Notes: generated from the sequence alone by a model not told the origin. 64,000 nucleotides of DNA from Salegentibacter sediminis (GCF_002078605.1 NZ_MSJR01000005.1:93922-157921); one strand, 5' to 3'; shown: positions 26,558-36,406, counted from the first letter of the stretch. Translations and numbers: made by a program.

Positions 26558-28672
26558 ATGAAATATCTTTTTCTAAGCATTTTACTGCTCAATTTCAGCG
26601 GGGTCTTTTCCCAGGATTATATTTCTTCCCAGCTCAAGAATATCAATTTTGCAAATATTGACGCCAGTATTGCAATTACTCCCGATTCCGGAAAGCTTAA
26701 GGGAAAGGTGGTTTACCGTTTTGATGTTTTAAACCAGGTGGATTCCATCTATCTTGATGCTCAAAATATGAAATTTTCAGAAGTGGTAATTAATGGAGAA
26801 AGCATCCCAACTAATAATACCGGGAATGTTCTTTGGTTAAAAACTAAACTTGAACCTTCTGAGGAAAACGAGATCAGGTTAAAATATTCGGCTAAACCCC
26901 AACAAGCGATGTATTTTATAAACTGGGATGTCCCACAGGAAATCACAGCTTCAAGGCAGGTGTGGACACAAGGTCAGGGAAAGAATTCTTCCCACTGGAT
27001 CCCGGTAATTGATAATTTAAATGAAAAGGCGGTTTACGAGCTCAGTTTTGATTTCAAGAAAGGCTATGAGGTGATTTCTAACGGAGAATTAACTTCGGTA
27101 GCAGTCTTAAATGATTCGGTTTCCCGATGGGATTTTAAAATGCAGAAACCGATGAGCAGCTATTTACTGGCCGTGGCGGCAGGGAAATTTGAAAAAGAAG
27201 AGTTGAAATCGGCCTCCGGAGTCAGCATGGAGTTATACCTGGAAGAAGACGAGGATTCTCTACGGGAACCAAGTTATAGGTACAGCCAGGAGATATTTGA
27301 TTTCCTGGAAGAAGAAATAGGAGTAAAATATCCCTGGCAGAATTACAAACAGGTGCCTGTGCAGGATTTTCTCTATGCGGGAATGGAAAACACAGGGATT
27401 ACCATTTTTTCCAGGGCTTTGCTTACCGATGAGGTGGGTTTTAAGGACCGCAATTATGTAAATGTGAATGCCCATGAACTGGCCCACCAGTGGTTTGGGA
27501 ACCTTGTAACCCAGGAGGAAGAAAAACATCATTGGCTGCATGAAGGTTTTGGGACTTATTATGCGCTGCTTGCCGAAAAGGAAATTTTTGGAGATGATTA
27601 TTATTACTGGAAATTGTATGAATCGGCAGAGAGGTTAAAAGAATTAAGCGACTCGGGTAGGGGAGAAGTATTGATGAGAAAGGGTGGCAGCTCCCTAACT
27701 TATTACCAGAAAGGAGCCTGGGCCTTGCATATCCTGAGGGAAAAAGTGGGAGATGAGGCTTTCAAAACAGCGGTTAAAAATTACCTGGAACTCTATGCCT
27801 ACCAAAATGTGAACACCGATAATTTTATAGCTGAGGTGGAAAGGGCCTCCGGGCAGGATCTTTCTGAGTTTATAGCCAATTGGCTTAAGCAAACAGCCTT
27901 CCAGGGTACAGAAGCGCTAAATTCCCTGAAAAAATCTGAATTTATACGGAATTATCTCGATATAGCTGCTTTAAGGGAAAGTACATTGGAGCAGAAGGCC
28001 CCTTTTTTAAGAAGTGCGCTTCAGAAGCCTGTAAATGATTATATAGGACAGGAAGTGGTCTTTCAGCTTGCGGGAGAAACTTCCACTGAAGCCTTTCAGC
28101 TTTATAAACTGGCCTTTCAAAGTGAAAACATTTTTGTGCGGCAGGCTATTGCCTTGAGTATGGATGAAATTCCGCCGCAATTAAAACCTGAATATGAGTC
28201 ACTGTTACAGGACGAATCCTGGTTGACCATAGAAGCTGCGCTTACCAATCTTTGGATGCAATTTCCGGAGGAAAATACTAGATACCTCCAGGAAACAAAG
28301 GGTTTGGTAGGCTTTACTGATAAAAATATAAGGATTCTTTGGTTAACCCTTAACCTGGCGACACCCGCTTATGAGCCCGAAAAGCAGCAGAAATATTACA
28401 AAGAGCTTTCCGGTCACACAGCCCCGCACAGGCCATTTGGAGTTAGGAAAAATGCCTTTGGTTATCTCTACCAGATAAACGCTTTTAGCGATAAAAATCT
28501 TAAAAATTTGTTGGAAGCAACACAACACCCTAACAGCCAGTTCAGGAAATTTAGCCGGGAATTGCTTTCAGAATTAATGAAAAATCCTGATTATCGCCTG
28601 CAGTTCCAAATGCTTAAAGAGAATCTACCGGAACGGGAGAGGCTTTATTTGGAAAAAAAATTAGAGAGTTAA
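26558..28672 (+). CDS. M1-family aminopeptidase (secreted)
   Basis: A 704-residue exported metallopeptidase. The track start at 26357 lies inside recG and gives an unrelated leader; the ATG at 26558 begins a clear signal peptide (MKYLFLSILLLNFSGVFSQ). The zinc motif is HELAHQWFG (His306-His310) with Glu329 after 18 residues (HEGFG), and the substrate-binding motif is AGMENTGI, a GAMEN variant. The N-terminal beta domain and a C-terminal helical HEAT-like region complete the M1 layout. It removes N-terminal residues from peptides, probably in the periplasm. The last 200 residues, lacking motifs, look like the helical cap. A second, shorter M1 enzyme occurs at 46762. Confidence 0.93.
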   Translation: MKYLFLSILLLNFSGVFSQDYISSQLKNINFANIDASIAITPDSGKLKGKVVYRFDVLNQVDSIYLDAQNMKFSEVVINGESIPTNNTGNVLWLKTKLEPSEENEIRLKYSAKPQQAMYFINWDVPQEITASRQVWTQGQGKNSSHWIPVIDNLNEKAVYELSFDFKKGYEVISNGELTSVAVLNDSVSRWDFKMQKPMSSYLLAVAAGKFEKEELKSASGVSMELYLEEDEDSLREPSYRYSQEIFDFLEEEIGVKYPWQNYKQVPVQDFLYAGMENTGITIFSRALLTDEVGFKDRNYVNVNAHELAHQWFGNLVTQEEEKHHWLHEGFGTYYALLAEKEIFGDDYYYWKLYESAERLKELSDSGRGEVLMRKGGSSLTYYQKGAWALHILREKVGDEAFKTAVKNYLELYAYQNVNTDNFIAEVERASGQDLSEFIANWLKQTAFQGTEALNSLKKSEFIRNYLDIAALRESTLEQKAPFLRSALQKPVNDYIGQEVVFQLAGETSTEAFQLYKLAFQSENIFVRQAIALSMDEIPPQLKPEYESLLQDESWLTIEAALTNLWMQFPEENTRYLQETKGLVGFTDKNIRILWLTLNLATPAYEPEKQQKYYKELSGHTAPHRPFGVRKNAFGYLYQINAFSDKNLKNLLEATQHPNSQFRKFSRELLSELMKNPDYRLQFQMLKENLPERERLYLEKKLES

Positions 28673-28757
28673 AGGCTGAACTTATATCTTCGTTTTAAAT
28701 CAATCACTTATTTTGGTAAGATATAATTGATGCCAGAATATAAAAAGAAAACAGGTA

Positions 28758-29681
28758 ATGCGAGCATTGGTAATATCTGGAGGTGGGAGTAAAGGTGCTT
28801 TTGCCGGAGGGGTGGCCCAATATTTAATTCAGGAAGAAGGAAGAAAATATGATATGTTCCTGGGAACTTCTACTGGGAGTTTGCTTATCCCGCATCTTGC
28901 TGCGGGAAATATTGAAAAGGTATATGATATTTATACCAATGTAAACCAGCACAAAATCTTCAGTGTTAATCCCTTTATTGTCAAGAAAAAAGAAGGCCGT
29001 GAGTATGTAACCATTAATTACCTGAATACTTTCTGGCAATTTATTCGCAAGAAAAGAACCTTTGGGGAAAGCCAGAATTTAAGAAAGCACATAAAACGTA
29101 ATTTTTCACCCGAAGAATTTGAATTGTTGCAGACTTCGGTAAAAGATGTAGTGGTTACTGTTTCTAACCTTTCCAGAAACCGGGTAGAGTATAAGTCTAT
29201 TCATGATTTTTCTTATGAAGATTTTTGTGACTGGATTTGGATAAGCTGTAATTACATTCCGTTTATGAGCCTTGCCCAAAAAGACGGTTTTGAGTATGCC
29301 GATGGTGGCCTGGGTTGCGTTATCCCAATTAGGGAAGCTATAAAACGCGGTGCAAAAGAAGTGGATGCCATTATTCTTGAGGCCGAAAATATGGAATACA
29401 ATAAAGTGCTGGGGAAAAATCCATTTTCGTTGATGATTAATCTGTTTGGATTTTTACAAGACCAGGTAGAATATCATGACATCGTGGAAGGTAAGCTCGC
29501 TGCCCTGAATAAAAAGGTGAAGCTCAATACTTACTACACCCCCACCAAACTCACCGAAAATTCATTGGTTTTCAATAAACACTTAATGGCTGAGTGGTGG
29601 CAACAGGGTTTTGATCACGCCCGGGAAAGGCATATGCAATACCTGGAACAACGTAAGAAAAACTTCTTCGGATTCTTTTAA
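28758..29681 (+). CDS. Patatin-like phospholipase
   Basis: A 307-residue cytosolic or membrane-associated lipid hydrolase. The oxyanion hole GGGSKGAFAGG is at residues 8-18, and the nucleophile Ser38 is in GTSTG. The catalytic Asp lies in EYADGGLG, completing the Ser-Asp dyad of patatins. Family members hydrolyse acyl chains from phospholipids or act on lipid-linked substrates. The C-terminal third (YHDIVEGKLAALNKK onward) is less conserved. It has no signal peptide. Its stop overlaps by 4 bp the stop of the convergent hypothetical membrane gene. Confidence 0.9.
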   Translation: MRALVISGGGSKGAFAGGVAQYLIQEEGRKYDMFLGTSTGSLLIPHLAAGNIEKVYDIYTNVNQHKIFSVNPFIVKKKEGREYVTINYLNTFWQFIRKKRTFGESQNLRKHIKRNFSPEEFELLQTSVKDVVVTVSNLSRNRVEYKSIHDFSYEDFCDWIWISCNYIPFMSLAQKDGFEYADGGLGCVIPIREAIKRGAKEVDAIILEAENMEYNKVLGKNPFSLMINLFGFLQDQVEYHDIVEGKLAALNKKVKLNTYYTPTKLTENSLVFNKHLMAEWWQQGFDHARERHMQYLEQRKKNFFGFF

Positions 29682-30199
29682 ATAAAGGATTTTACTTCTT
29701 TTTTAATAAAAGCGATTGCCGCATCTGTAGGCGCCGGTTTTTCCATCAGGTTTTTTAATATGGTTTCCCGCAAAGCGTCGGCTGTAGTTACTTCGTCTAG
29801 ATCTTTTGCTTTTCTAATGAGCCCGATGGTGGCATTCTTTGCTGTTTTGATGTAATCCCAGCAATCTCCGCTAAGGTAAATTTGTTGGGCCAGGTTATGT
29901 TCAAATTCCTGTTCTATGGTTTTTATAAGCAATCCTTCATAGAGAGCCGGATCATCTGAATTCGGTTTTACCCTGAATAAAATTTTGCCTGGGGAGATTC
30001 TCTCCAGGAAGAGCGTCATTCTTTCGTAGGCTTGCAGCCGTATTGGTAATGCCGTCTTCTGGTTGTCTTTTACCAGGAGGAACCGCCGTCGGCCTTCCTC
30101 GCTTTTGATAAATGTTCTGAAAAAATAATAAGCCAAAACACCAACAATAAGTGCTGGTAAAAGTGCTAAGAGTAGTTGTGAAAGTTCTATCTGATTCAT
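29678..30199 (-). CDS. Conserved hypothetical membrane-anchored protein
   Basis: A 173-residue protein with one N-terminal transmembrane helix (LSQLLLALLPALIVGVLAYYFF) and a soluble helical domain. I see no catalytic motif; the body carries a basic KSEEGRRRFLL and a helical stretch with FEHNLAQQIYLSGDCWDYIKTAKN. It overlaps the upstream glutamate-synthase-like gene by 4 bp (ATGA), so it is translationally coupled. Similar proteins are common as hypothetical proteins next to such genes in Flavobacteriaceae. The function is unknown; an accessory to the flavoprotein is an inference from gene order. Confidence 0.75.
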   Translation of the reverse strand: MNQIELSQLLLALLPALIVGVLAYYFFRTFIKSEEGRRRFLLVKDNQKTALPIRLQAYERMTLFLERISPGKILFRVKPNSDDPALYEGLLIKTIEQEFEHNLAQQIYLSGDCWDYIKTAKNATIGLIRKAKDLDEVTTADALRETILKNLMEKPAPTDAAIAFIKKEVKSFI

Positions 30200-31818
30200 T
30201 CTTTTTTATCGTAAACCGAAGTATCTTCGGTCTCTGCTTCTTTGGTTTTAACTTCTTTTTCTTTGTATTTTCCACCTAAATGAGGACACTCCAGGTGTTC
30301 TTTTATACTGCCGAAAGGTACTTTTTCTTTGTGATACGTAAAAGTTGAAGCCAAATTTTCTGCCAGGTTCTTGTCACTAAGGTTAATTTCCACATCATAC
30401 ATCGTAAATTGGCAGGGGTGTTCATAACCGCAGGCGTGGGTAATTTCCAGAAGTTCTTTTCTGAATTTTGTGAAGTAATAATTAACCCGTCTTGCCTTAT
30501 CTTTTACATTCAAACCAGATTGCAGCCATTTATTCTGGGTAGCTATCCCTGTGGGGCAGGTGTTGTTATGGCAGGATTGCGCCTGGATGCAACCAATGCT
30601 CATCATAGCCTCTCTGGCCACATTTATACAATCGGCACCCAGGGCGAAAGCCATTGTGGCTTTGGCTGGGAATCCCAGTTTCCCACTGGCTATAAAAACG
30701 ATCCGGTTGGTGATCCCTTCATTTAGAAAAATTTTATAAACTTCAGAAAAAGCATAGATCCAGGGCAGGGAAACGTGATCGGCAAAACTCGGTGGTGCTG
30801 CTCCTGTTCCGCCTTCGCCGCCATCTATAGTTATAAAATCGGGGCCTCGTTGTGTTTTTGCCATAATAGAAGCCAGTTCTTCCCATTGACCTAATTTACC
30901 CACCGCTGATTTAATTCCTACAGGCAACCCGGTAGCTTCTGCAATATCTTCAATGAAATCTATCATTTCAGGAATCGTGCTGAAGGCCGAATGATTAGGA
31001 GGGGAAAGCACATCTTTTCCCAGGGGTACGTGTCGGATTTCAGAGATTTCCTGAGTGATTTTTGAAGCTGGTAAAACCCCGCCTTTCCCCGGTTTAGCTC
31101 CCTGAGATAATTTTACTTCTATAGCTCTTATCTGGGGATTTTCCTCCACCAGTTTCACCATTTTTTCCATTGAAAAATTTCCGTTTTCATCCCTGACTCC
31201 GAAGTAACCGGTCCCGAAATGAAATACCACATCAGCCCCTTTTCGGTGGTATTGAGATAGTCCACCTTCACCCGTATTGTGATAGGCAGCGGCTTCTTTG
31301 CATCCCTTGTTCAGGGCTTCTGTCGCCCTGGCCGAAAGTGAACCAAAACTCATCGCCGATACATTGATAACCGATGCCGGCCGGAAAGGACGCTTTCTCT
31401 TGTTGAATTCCCCCATTACCTTTGCGCAGGCAATAAAACCGGGGTCTTCCCTGTGGGGATGATTTTCACCTACCTTAAAAGGTAACATCGCATTATTGAC
31501 AAATATATAATGATTGGAATAAATATCCTGGTCGGTTCCGAAGCCTTCATAGTTATTCTCGTTTTTTGCCGAAGCGTAGATCCAGCCTCGTTCTGTTCTG
31601 TTAAAAGGTAGTTCCTCCCGATTGCTGGCCACGATGTACTGCCTAAGTTCAGGACCAATGCTTTCCAGCAAATACCTGAAATGACCCACAATGGGGAAAT
31701 TGTGTTTTATAGTGTGTTCCCGGCTGATGAAAATATCTTTTAGGGCTACAAGGACGAGAAAAATAAGGATCCATCCCCACCAGCTTATAGCTGAGAGGAA
31801 ATTCAAAACTTCATTCAT
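30196..31818 (-). CDS. FMN-binding glutamate-synthase-like flavoprotein, membrane-anchored
   Basis: A 540-residue protein whose first 30 residues form a transmembrane helix (SWWGWILIFLVLVALKDIF). Residues about 90-480 match the FMN/Fe-S domain of ferredoxin-dependent glutamate synthase (GltB-like), including MSFGSLS (about 160), GTGEGG-type GEGGLSQYH, KLSQGAKPGKGG, and GGEGGTGAAPPSF near the FMN phosphate. The cysteines MSIGCIQAQSCHNNTCPTGIA form the Fe-S cluster loop. No glutamine amidotransferase or NADPH subunit is present, so the reaction is not classical glutamate synthesis; the acceptor is unknown. It starts 2 bp after the M20 gene and overlaps the next gene by 4 bp, giving a tight three-gene operon. 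Confidence 0.9.
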   Translation of the reverse strand: MNEVLNFLSAISWWGWILIFLVLVALKDIFISREHTIKHNFPIVGHFRYLLESIGPELRQYIVASNREELPFNRTERGWIYASAKNENNYEGFGTDQDIYSNHYIFVNNAMLPFKVGENHPHREDPGFIACAKVMGEFNKRKRPFRPASVINVSAMSFGSLSARATEALNKGCKEAAAYHNTGEGGLSQYHRKGADVVFHFGTGYFGVRDENGNFSMEKMVKLVEENPQIRAIEVKLSQGAKPGKGGVLPASKITQEISEIRHVPLGKDVLSPPNHSAFSTIPEMIDFIEDIAEATGLPVGIKSAVGKLGQWEELASIMAKTQRGPDFITIDGGEGGTGAAPPSFADHVSLPWIYAFSEVYKIFLNEGITNRIVFIASGKLGFPAKATMAFALGADCINVAREAMMSIGCIQAQSCHNNTCPTGIATQNKWLQSGLNVKDKARRVNYYFTKFRKELLEITHACGYEHPCQFTMYDVEINLSDKNLAENLASTFTYHKEKVPFGSIKEHLECPHLGGKYKEKEVKTKEAETEDTSVYDKKE

Positions 31819-31820
31819 AA

Positions 31821-33101
31821 TTAATGCTTTAAATAGTCTATGGCTATTTGAGACATGGTTTTTACTCCTAACAAAAGGCCACTTTCATCGATAAAGAAAT
31901 CGGGGGTGTGGTGCGGCGCAGTCTCAGAAGCGTCCAGGGGTTTTCCTCCAAGAAAAAAATAGAACCCGGGTATTTCTTCCTGAAAGAAAGAAAAATCTTC
32001 TCCCCCGGTTGTGGCTTTCACCAATTCTACTTTATCCTTCCCGGCAACTTTTTCCAACGTTGGAAGCATTTGGCGGGTAAGCTCCGGGTCATTATAAGTA
32101 ATGGCGGTATTATTCTGGATGTCAATAGTAGCTTCTCCACCATAAGCTTCTGCAAGGGCTGGAATCATTTCGCGCATCCTTCCCAGGATCACTTCTTTCA
32201 TTTTGGGATCAAGGGTACGCACCGTGCCTATCATTTCAGCAGATTCAGGAATGATATTGAACCTTACGCCACTGGTGATCTTTCCTATAGTTATAACTGC
32301 GGCTCCATCTACCAGTTTGGCATTGCGACTGATAATAGTTTGCAAGCCGTCAATGATTTTGGCCGAAATAAGAATTGGGTCGATACCGCTCCAGGGTGCC
32401 GAACCGTGGGTTTGTTTTCCTTTTACGTTTATTACAAAACGCTCTACGGCTGCCATAGTTCCTTCGGGTTTGTAGCGAATTGTTCCTACCGGAGTTTCAG
32501 AATTAATATGAAGTCCGAAAATAGCATCAACATCGGGGTTTTTTAGCACTCCTTCTTTTATCATAAGCCCGGCGCCACCATCTTCCCCGGGAGGCGGACC
32601 TTCTTCGGCGGGTTGAAAGATAAATTTTACCGTTCCATTGATCTTGTCTTTATTTTGAGAAAGTACTTCGGCAACACCCATTAAAATTGCCACGTGCGTA
32701 TCGTGACCGCAGGCATGCATAACTCCGGTTTGAGAGCCTAAGAATTCTGTGGTAACTTTAGATTTGAAGGGAAGGTCGTTGCGCTCGGTAACAGGCAAAG
32801 CATCCATATCGGCGCGCAAGGCAACGGTTTTTCCCGGATGATCTCCCTTTAAAACTCCAACCACTCCTGTTTTCGCTACTCCGGTTTGAGTTTCAATTCC
32901 CAGTTTCTCGAGATGTGCCGCAATTTTTTCCGCGGTTTTAAATTCTCTATTGGAAAGTTCGGGGTTTTGATGAAAATCCCTTCGCCAGGAGATTACCTGT
33001 TCTTCAAGATTTTCAGCAGCGGTATTGATTTCAGGATCGATTTCCTGGGCGGTAATGCCTAAGCCGAAAAGGGCAAAGAAGGCAAGGCTAATTTTTTTCA
33101 T
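31821..33101 (-). CDS. M20-family amidohydrolase (secreted)
   Basis: A 426-residue exported enzyme with signal peptide MKKISLAFFALFGLGITAQ. It belongs to the M20D/IAA-amino acid hydrolase group. Metal and catalytic residues are visible in RADMDALP, HACGHDTHVA, the EEG in PAEEGPPPGEDGG, and TTGGEDFSFF. The middle lid domain (about 215-330) contains HGSAPWSGIDP. Such enzymes remove N-acyl groups from amino acids (hippurate or N-acetyl-type substrates). It heads a tight operon with the glutamate-synthase-like flavoprotein 2 bp downstream, which hints that the freed amino acid or its product is handled further, but this is inference. Confidence 0.92.
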   Translation of the reverse strand: MKKISLAFFALFGLGITAQEIDPEINTAAENLEEQVISWRRDFHQNPELSNREFKTAEKIAAHLEKLGIETQTGVAKTGVVGVLKGDHPGKTVALRADMDALPVTERNDLPFKSKVTTEFLGSQTGVMHACGHDTHVAILMGVAEVLSQNKDKINGTVKFIFQPAEEGPPPGEDGGAGLMIKEGVLKNPDVDAIFGLHINSETPVGTIRYKPEGTMAAVERFVINVKGKQTHGSAPWSGIDPILISAKIIDGLQTIISRNAKLVDGAAVITIGKITSGVRFNIIPESAEMIGTVRTLDPKMKEVILGRMREMIPALAEAYGGEATIDIQNNTAITYNDPELTRQMLPTLEKVAGKDKVELVKATTGGEDFSFFQEEIPGFYFFLGGKPLDASETAPHHTPDFFIDESGLLLGVKTMSQIAIDYLKH

Positions 33102-33251
33102 AATAGTTTAGTGAGCATTGAGCTTTAAATATATTTAAATTATAGGTTTTTGCCATTGCATCTTAGGGATTTGTTTAAAAAGAATAGTCCTGTGGGTTTA
33201 ATTTTCAGGGCATTTTGGTTAAATTCACCCCTTTAAAAAACTGAAGGAAAT

Positions 33252-35570
33252 TTGGAAAATTATTTAGCCGAATTAAATGAGGCTCAGCGAGCTCCGGTCC
33301 TGCAGAAGGACGGTGCTATGATTGTAATTGCAGGGGCAGGATCGGGAAAAACCCGGGTGCTTACCTACAGGATCGCCTACCTGATGAGCCAGGGGGTAGA
33401 TCCCTTTAATATTTTGTCACTCACTTTTACCAATAAGGCGGCCCGGGAAATGAAAAGCCGTATCGCTAAAATCGTGGGAAACTCTGAAGCAAAAAATCTG
33501 TGGATGGGGACTTTTCACTCCATCTTTGCTAAGATCCTGCGCTTTGAAGCCGATAAACTTGGGTATCCTTCCAATTTCACGATTTATGATACTCAGGATT
33601 CCCAAAGCGTGATAAGGGCAATTATAAAAGATATGCGCCTGGATAAGGATGTTTATAAATACAAGCAGGTTTATAACAGAATCTCCTCTTACAAAAACAG
33701 CCTTATCACGGTTAAAGCCTATTTTCAGAATCCTGAACTTAAGGAGGCCGATGCGATGTCTAAAAAACCTCGTTTAGGTGATATTTATAAAGAATATGTA
33801 GAGCGTTGTTTTAAGGCCGGCGCTATGGATTTTGATGACTTGCTGTTAAAGACCAACGAACTCTTAAACCGGTTTCCCGAGGTGCTTCAGAAATATCAGA
33901 ATCGCTTCAGGTACATTTTGGTGGATGAGTACCAGGATACCAACCACTCCCAGTACCTTATCGTGAAAGCGCTTTCAGATAAATTTCAGAATATATGTGT
34001 GGTTGGGGATGATGCTCAAAGTATTTATGCTTTCAGGGGAGCCAACATCAATAATATTTTAAACTTTCAGAAAGATTATCCCGATGTACAGATGTACAGG
34101 TTGGAACAGAATTACCGCTCTACCAAAAATATTGTGAATGCGGCGAATTCTATAATCGAGAAAAATAAAACCAAACTTGAAAAAGTGGTTTGGACCGAAA
34201 ATGAAGATGGGCCAAAAATTGTGGTAAACCGCTTACTTACCGATGGGGAGGAAGGGCGTTTTGTAGCAGGATCCATCTTTGAAAACAGAATGCAGCATCA
34301 GCTTAAAAACAGTGATTTTGCGATTTTATACCGCACCAATGCTCAGAGTAGGGCAATGGAAGATGCCCTGAGAAAAAAAGAGATTCCGTACCGAATTTAT
34401 GGTGGACTCTCATTTTATCAGCGCAAGGAGATCAAAGATGTGCTGGCATATTTACGTTTGTTGATCAACCCGAAGGACGAGGAAGCTATAAAACGGGTGA
34501 TCAATTATCCTGCACGGGGAATTGGCCAGACCACTATGGATAAATTAACCATTGCTGCGAATCAATACGGACGTTCGATCTTTGAGGTTATTGAAAATAT
34601 CGATCAACTTAATTTAGGTATAAACAGTGGTACCCGCACTAAGCTCAAGAACTTCGTGAATATGATTAAGAGTTTCACGATTCTTGCTGAAAATGCCGAT
34701 GCTTTTACGGTTGCTGATACGGTAACAAAAAAGTCTGGTTTGGTCCAGGAGTTCAAAAAAGATGGTACTCCCGAAGGAATTGCCCGTATAGAAAATATCG
34801 AGGAATTGCTGAATGGGATCAGGGACTTCGTGGAGGAACAAAAAGAACTGGCCGATGCTAATGGTTCTCTGGCTGAATTTCTGGAAGATGTTGCCCTGGC
34901 TACCGATATGGACAAAGACTCCACCGATGATGACAGGGTTGCCCTGATGACTATTCACCTGGCGAAAGGCCTGGAGTTTCCGTATGTATATATTGTAGGA
35001 TTGGAGGAAGATCTGTTTCCTTCAGCAATGAGTATGAATACCAGGAGCGAATTGGAGGAAGAGCGCCGGCTTTTTTACGTAGCCTTGACAAGGGCTGAAA
35101 AACAAGCTTATTTGACCTACACCCAATCGCGATACCGATGGGGTAAATTGGTGGATGCTGAGCCCAGTAGGTTTATCGAGGAGATCGATAATGAGTTTAT
35201 GGATTATATGATTCCACAAGATGATTATAAATATAAACCGCTTATAGATACCGATATTTTTGGAGAGGTAGATAAATCAAAGCTTAGGCAATCTAAGCCT
35301 AAAAACGGTACTCCGCCACCGGCACATAAACCCACGGAATCACAATTAAGAAAACTGCGAAAACTTAAACCCGCTGCCCCTGAACCTGAAAAGGCAAAAA
35401 ATTCTATAAAACTGGAAGCCGGCAACGAGGTGGAGCATATGCGTTTTGGGAAAGGGAAAGTATTAAGTATAAGCGGAGTAGGACAGGATAAAAAAGCTGA
35501 GATCGATTTTGAGAATGGTGGAATAAAGAAACTTCTCTTGAGATTTGCAAAATTAAAACTGCTTAGCTAA
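33252..35570 (+). CDS. UvrD/PcrA-type DNA helicase
   Basis: A 772-residue superfamily 1A helicase. The start is a TTG at 33252 (an in-frame TAA lies 18 bp upstream and no ATG fits), giving MENYLAELNEAQRAPVLQ, the conserved N-terminus. Motifs: I GAGSGKT (28-34), Ia LTFTNKAAREM, II VDEYQDTN, III GDDAQSIYAFRGA, IV RLEQNYRSTKNI, V MTIHLAKGLEF and VI ALTRAEKQ. A C-terminal Tudor-like region is likely at MRFGKGKVLSISG. It is a 3'-5' helicase used in nucleotide excision repair, mismatch repair and replisome rescue. A terminator follows at 35591. Confidence 0.95.
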   Translation: MENYLAELNEAQRAPVLQKDGAMIVIAGAGSGKTRVLTYRIAYLMSQGVDPFNILSLTFTNKAAREMKSRIAKIVGNSEAKNLWMGTFHSIFAKILRFEADKLGYPSNFTIYDTQDSQSVIRAIIKDMRLDKDVYKYKQVYNRISSYKNSLITVKAYFQNPELKEADAMSKKPRLGDIYKEYVERCFKAGAMDFDDLLLKTNELLNRFPEVLQKYQNRFRYILVDEYQDTNHSQYLIVKALSDKFQNICVVGDDAQSIYAFRGANINNILNFQKDYPDVQMYRLEQNYRSTKNIVNAANSIIEKNKTKLEKVVWTENEDGPKIVVNRLLTDGEEGRFVAGSIFENRMQHQLKNSDFAILYRTNAQSRAMEDALRKKEIPYRIYGGLSFYQRKEIKDVLAYLRLLINPKDEEAIKRVINYPARGIGQTTMDKLTIAANQYGRSIFEVIENIDQLNLGINSGTRTKLKNFVNMIKSFTILAENADAFTVADTVTKKSGLVQEFKKDGTPEGIARIENIEELLNGIRDFVEEQKELADANGSLAEFLEDVALATDMDKDSTDDDRVALMTIHLAKGLEFPYVYIVGLEEDLFPSAMSMNTRSELEEERRLFYVALTRAEKQAYLTYTQSRYRWGKLVDAEPSRFIEEIDNEFMDYMIPQDDYKYKPLIDTDIFGEVDKSKLRQSKPKNGTPPPAHKPTESQLRKLRKLKPAAPEPEKAKNSIKLEAGNEVEHMRFGKGKVLSISGVGQDKKAEIDFENGGIKKLLLRFAKLKLLS

Positions 35571-35590
35571 GCCGTTAAACTTCTGTTATT

Positions 35591-35617
35591 TAAAGCCGCG
35601 AAAAGCGGCTTTATTTT
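35591..35617 (+). terminator. Rho-independent terminator after the UvrD-type helicase gene
   Basis: TAAAGCCGC/GCGGCTTTA stem with GAAAA loop followed by TTTTT. Confidence 0.85.
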
Positions 35618-35767
35618 TACCTTCAAGCTAAATTATTCTATATAGTTTTTCCTGAGTTTAAAAATTTGCCGGCCACAGGAAGAAGGAATCAAAACGAATT
35701 AAGCTTAAATAATAATCTGAAAACACCTAGAATTTTGTAAATTTTAGGGTATTTTAAATATGTAATT

Positions 35768-36388
35768 ATGGCGGAACTAATAAGAATTTACGAAGAGAAC
35801 CCAAGTCCAAAATTAATTAATAAGGTGGTTGAAGTCCTTAGAGATGGGGGGCTTGTAATTTACCCTACGGATACAGTTTACGGGTTGGGCTGTGATATCA
35901 CCAATACTTCGGCCCTGGAAAAGATCGCTCAAATCAAAGGGGTTAAATTAGAAAAAGCAAACTTTTCTTTTATTTGTGAAGATCTTAGTAACCTTTCAGA
36001 CTATGTGAAACAAATAGATACGGCAACTTTTAAAATTCTTAAAAGGACGCTTCCGGGGCCTTATACCTTTATTCTGCCGGGGAATAACAACCTCCCTAAC
36101 GTTTTTAAAAAGAAGGAAACAGTAGGTATTAGGGTGCCTGATAACAATATTTGTAGAGCCCTGGTCTCGGCTTTGGGAAATCCTATAGTGTCAACATCAA
36201 TAAGAGATGATGATGAAGTCCTGGAATACACCACAGATCCAGAGCTTATCAAAGAGAAGTGGGATAACCTGGTAGATATTGTTATTGATGGGGGTTATGG
36301 AGATAACATTCCTTCTACGGTAATAGACTTAACCACAGCAGAACCTGAAGTTATAAGGGAAGGAAAGGGAAGCATTGAGATTATGTAA
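35768..36388 (+). CDS. YciO/TsaC-family protein (putative threonylcarbamoyl-AMP synthase)
   Basis: A 206-residue protein of the Sua5/YciO/YrdC family. YPTDTVYGLGCDI near residue 35 and the late STVIDL (about 185) line the ATP/threonine pocket. The arrangement, with RVPDNNICRALVSALGNPIVSTS and a CEDLSNLSDYV stretch, follows the E. coli YciO branch closely rather than TsaC itself. In that branch threonylcarbamoyl-AMP synthase activity is weaker or debated. As the only member in the window it could still make the t6A tRNA precursor. Length is right for a single domain without the Sua5 C-terminal extension. It ends at a strong terminator. Confidence 0.88.
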   Translation: MAELIRIYEENPSPKLINKVVEVLRDGGLVIYPTDTVYGLGCDITNTSALEKIAQIKGVKLEKANFSFICEDLSNLSDYVKQIDTATFKILKRTLPGPYTFILPGNNNLPNVFKKKETVGIRVPDNNICRALVSALGNPIVSTSIRDDDEVLEYTTDPELIKEKWDNLVDIVIDGGYGDNIPSTVIDLTTAEPEVIREGKGSIEIM

Positions 36389-36406
36389 GCAGAATTTTTA
36401 TAAAAT

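Noticed and set aside
31908-32546. Long plus-strand ORF (212 residues) within the M20 gene
   Set aside because: It is antisense to a well-supported gene with all family motifs; composition is aromatic-rich and unlike a real protein.
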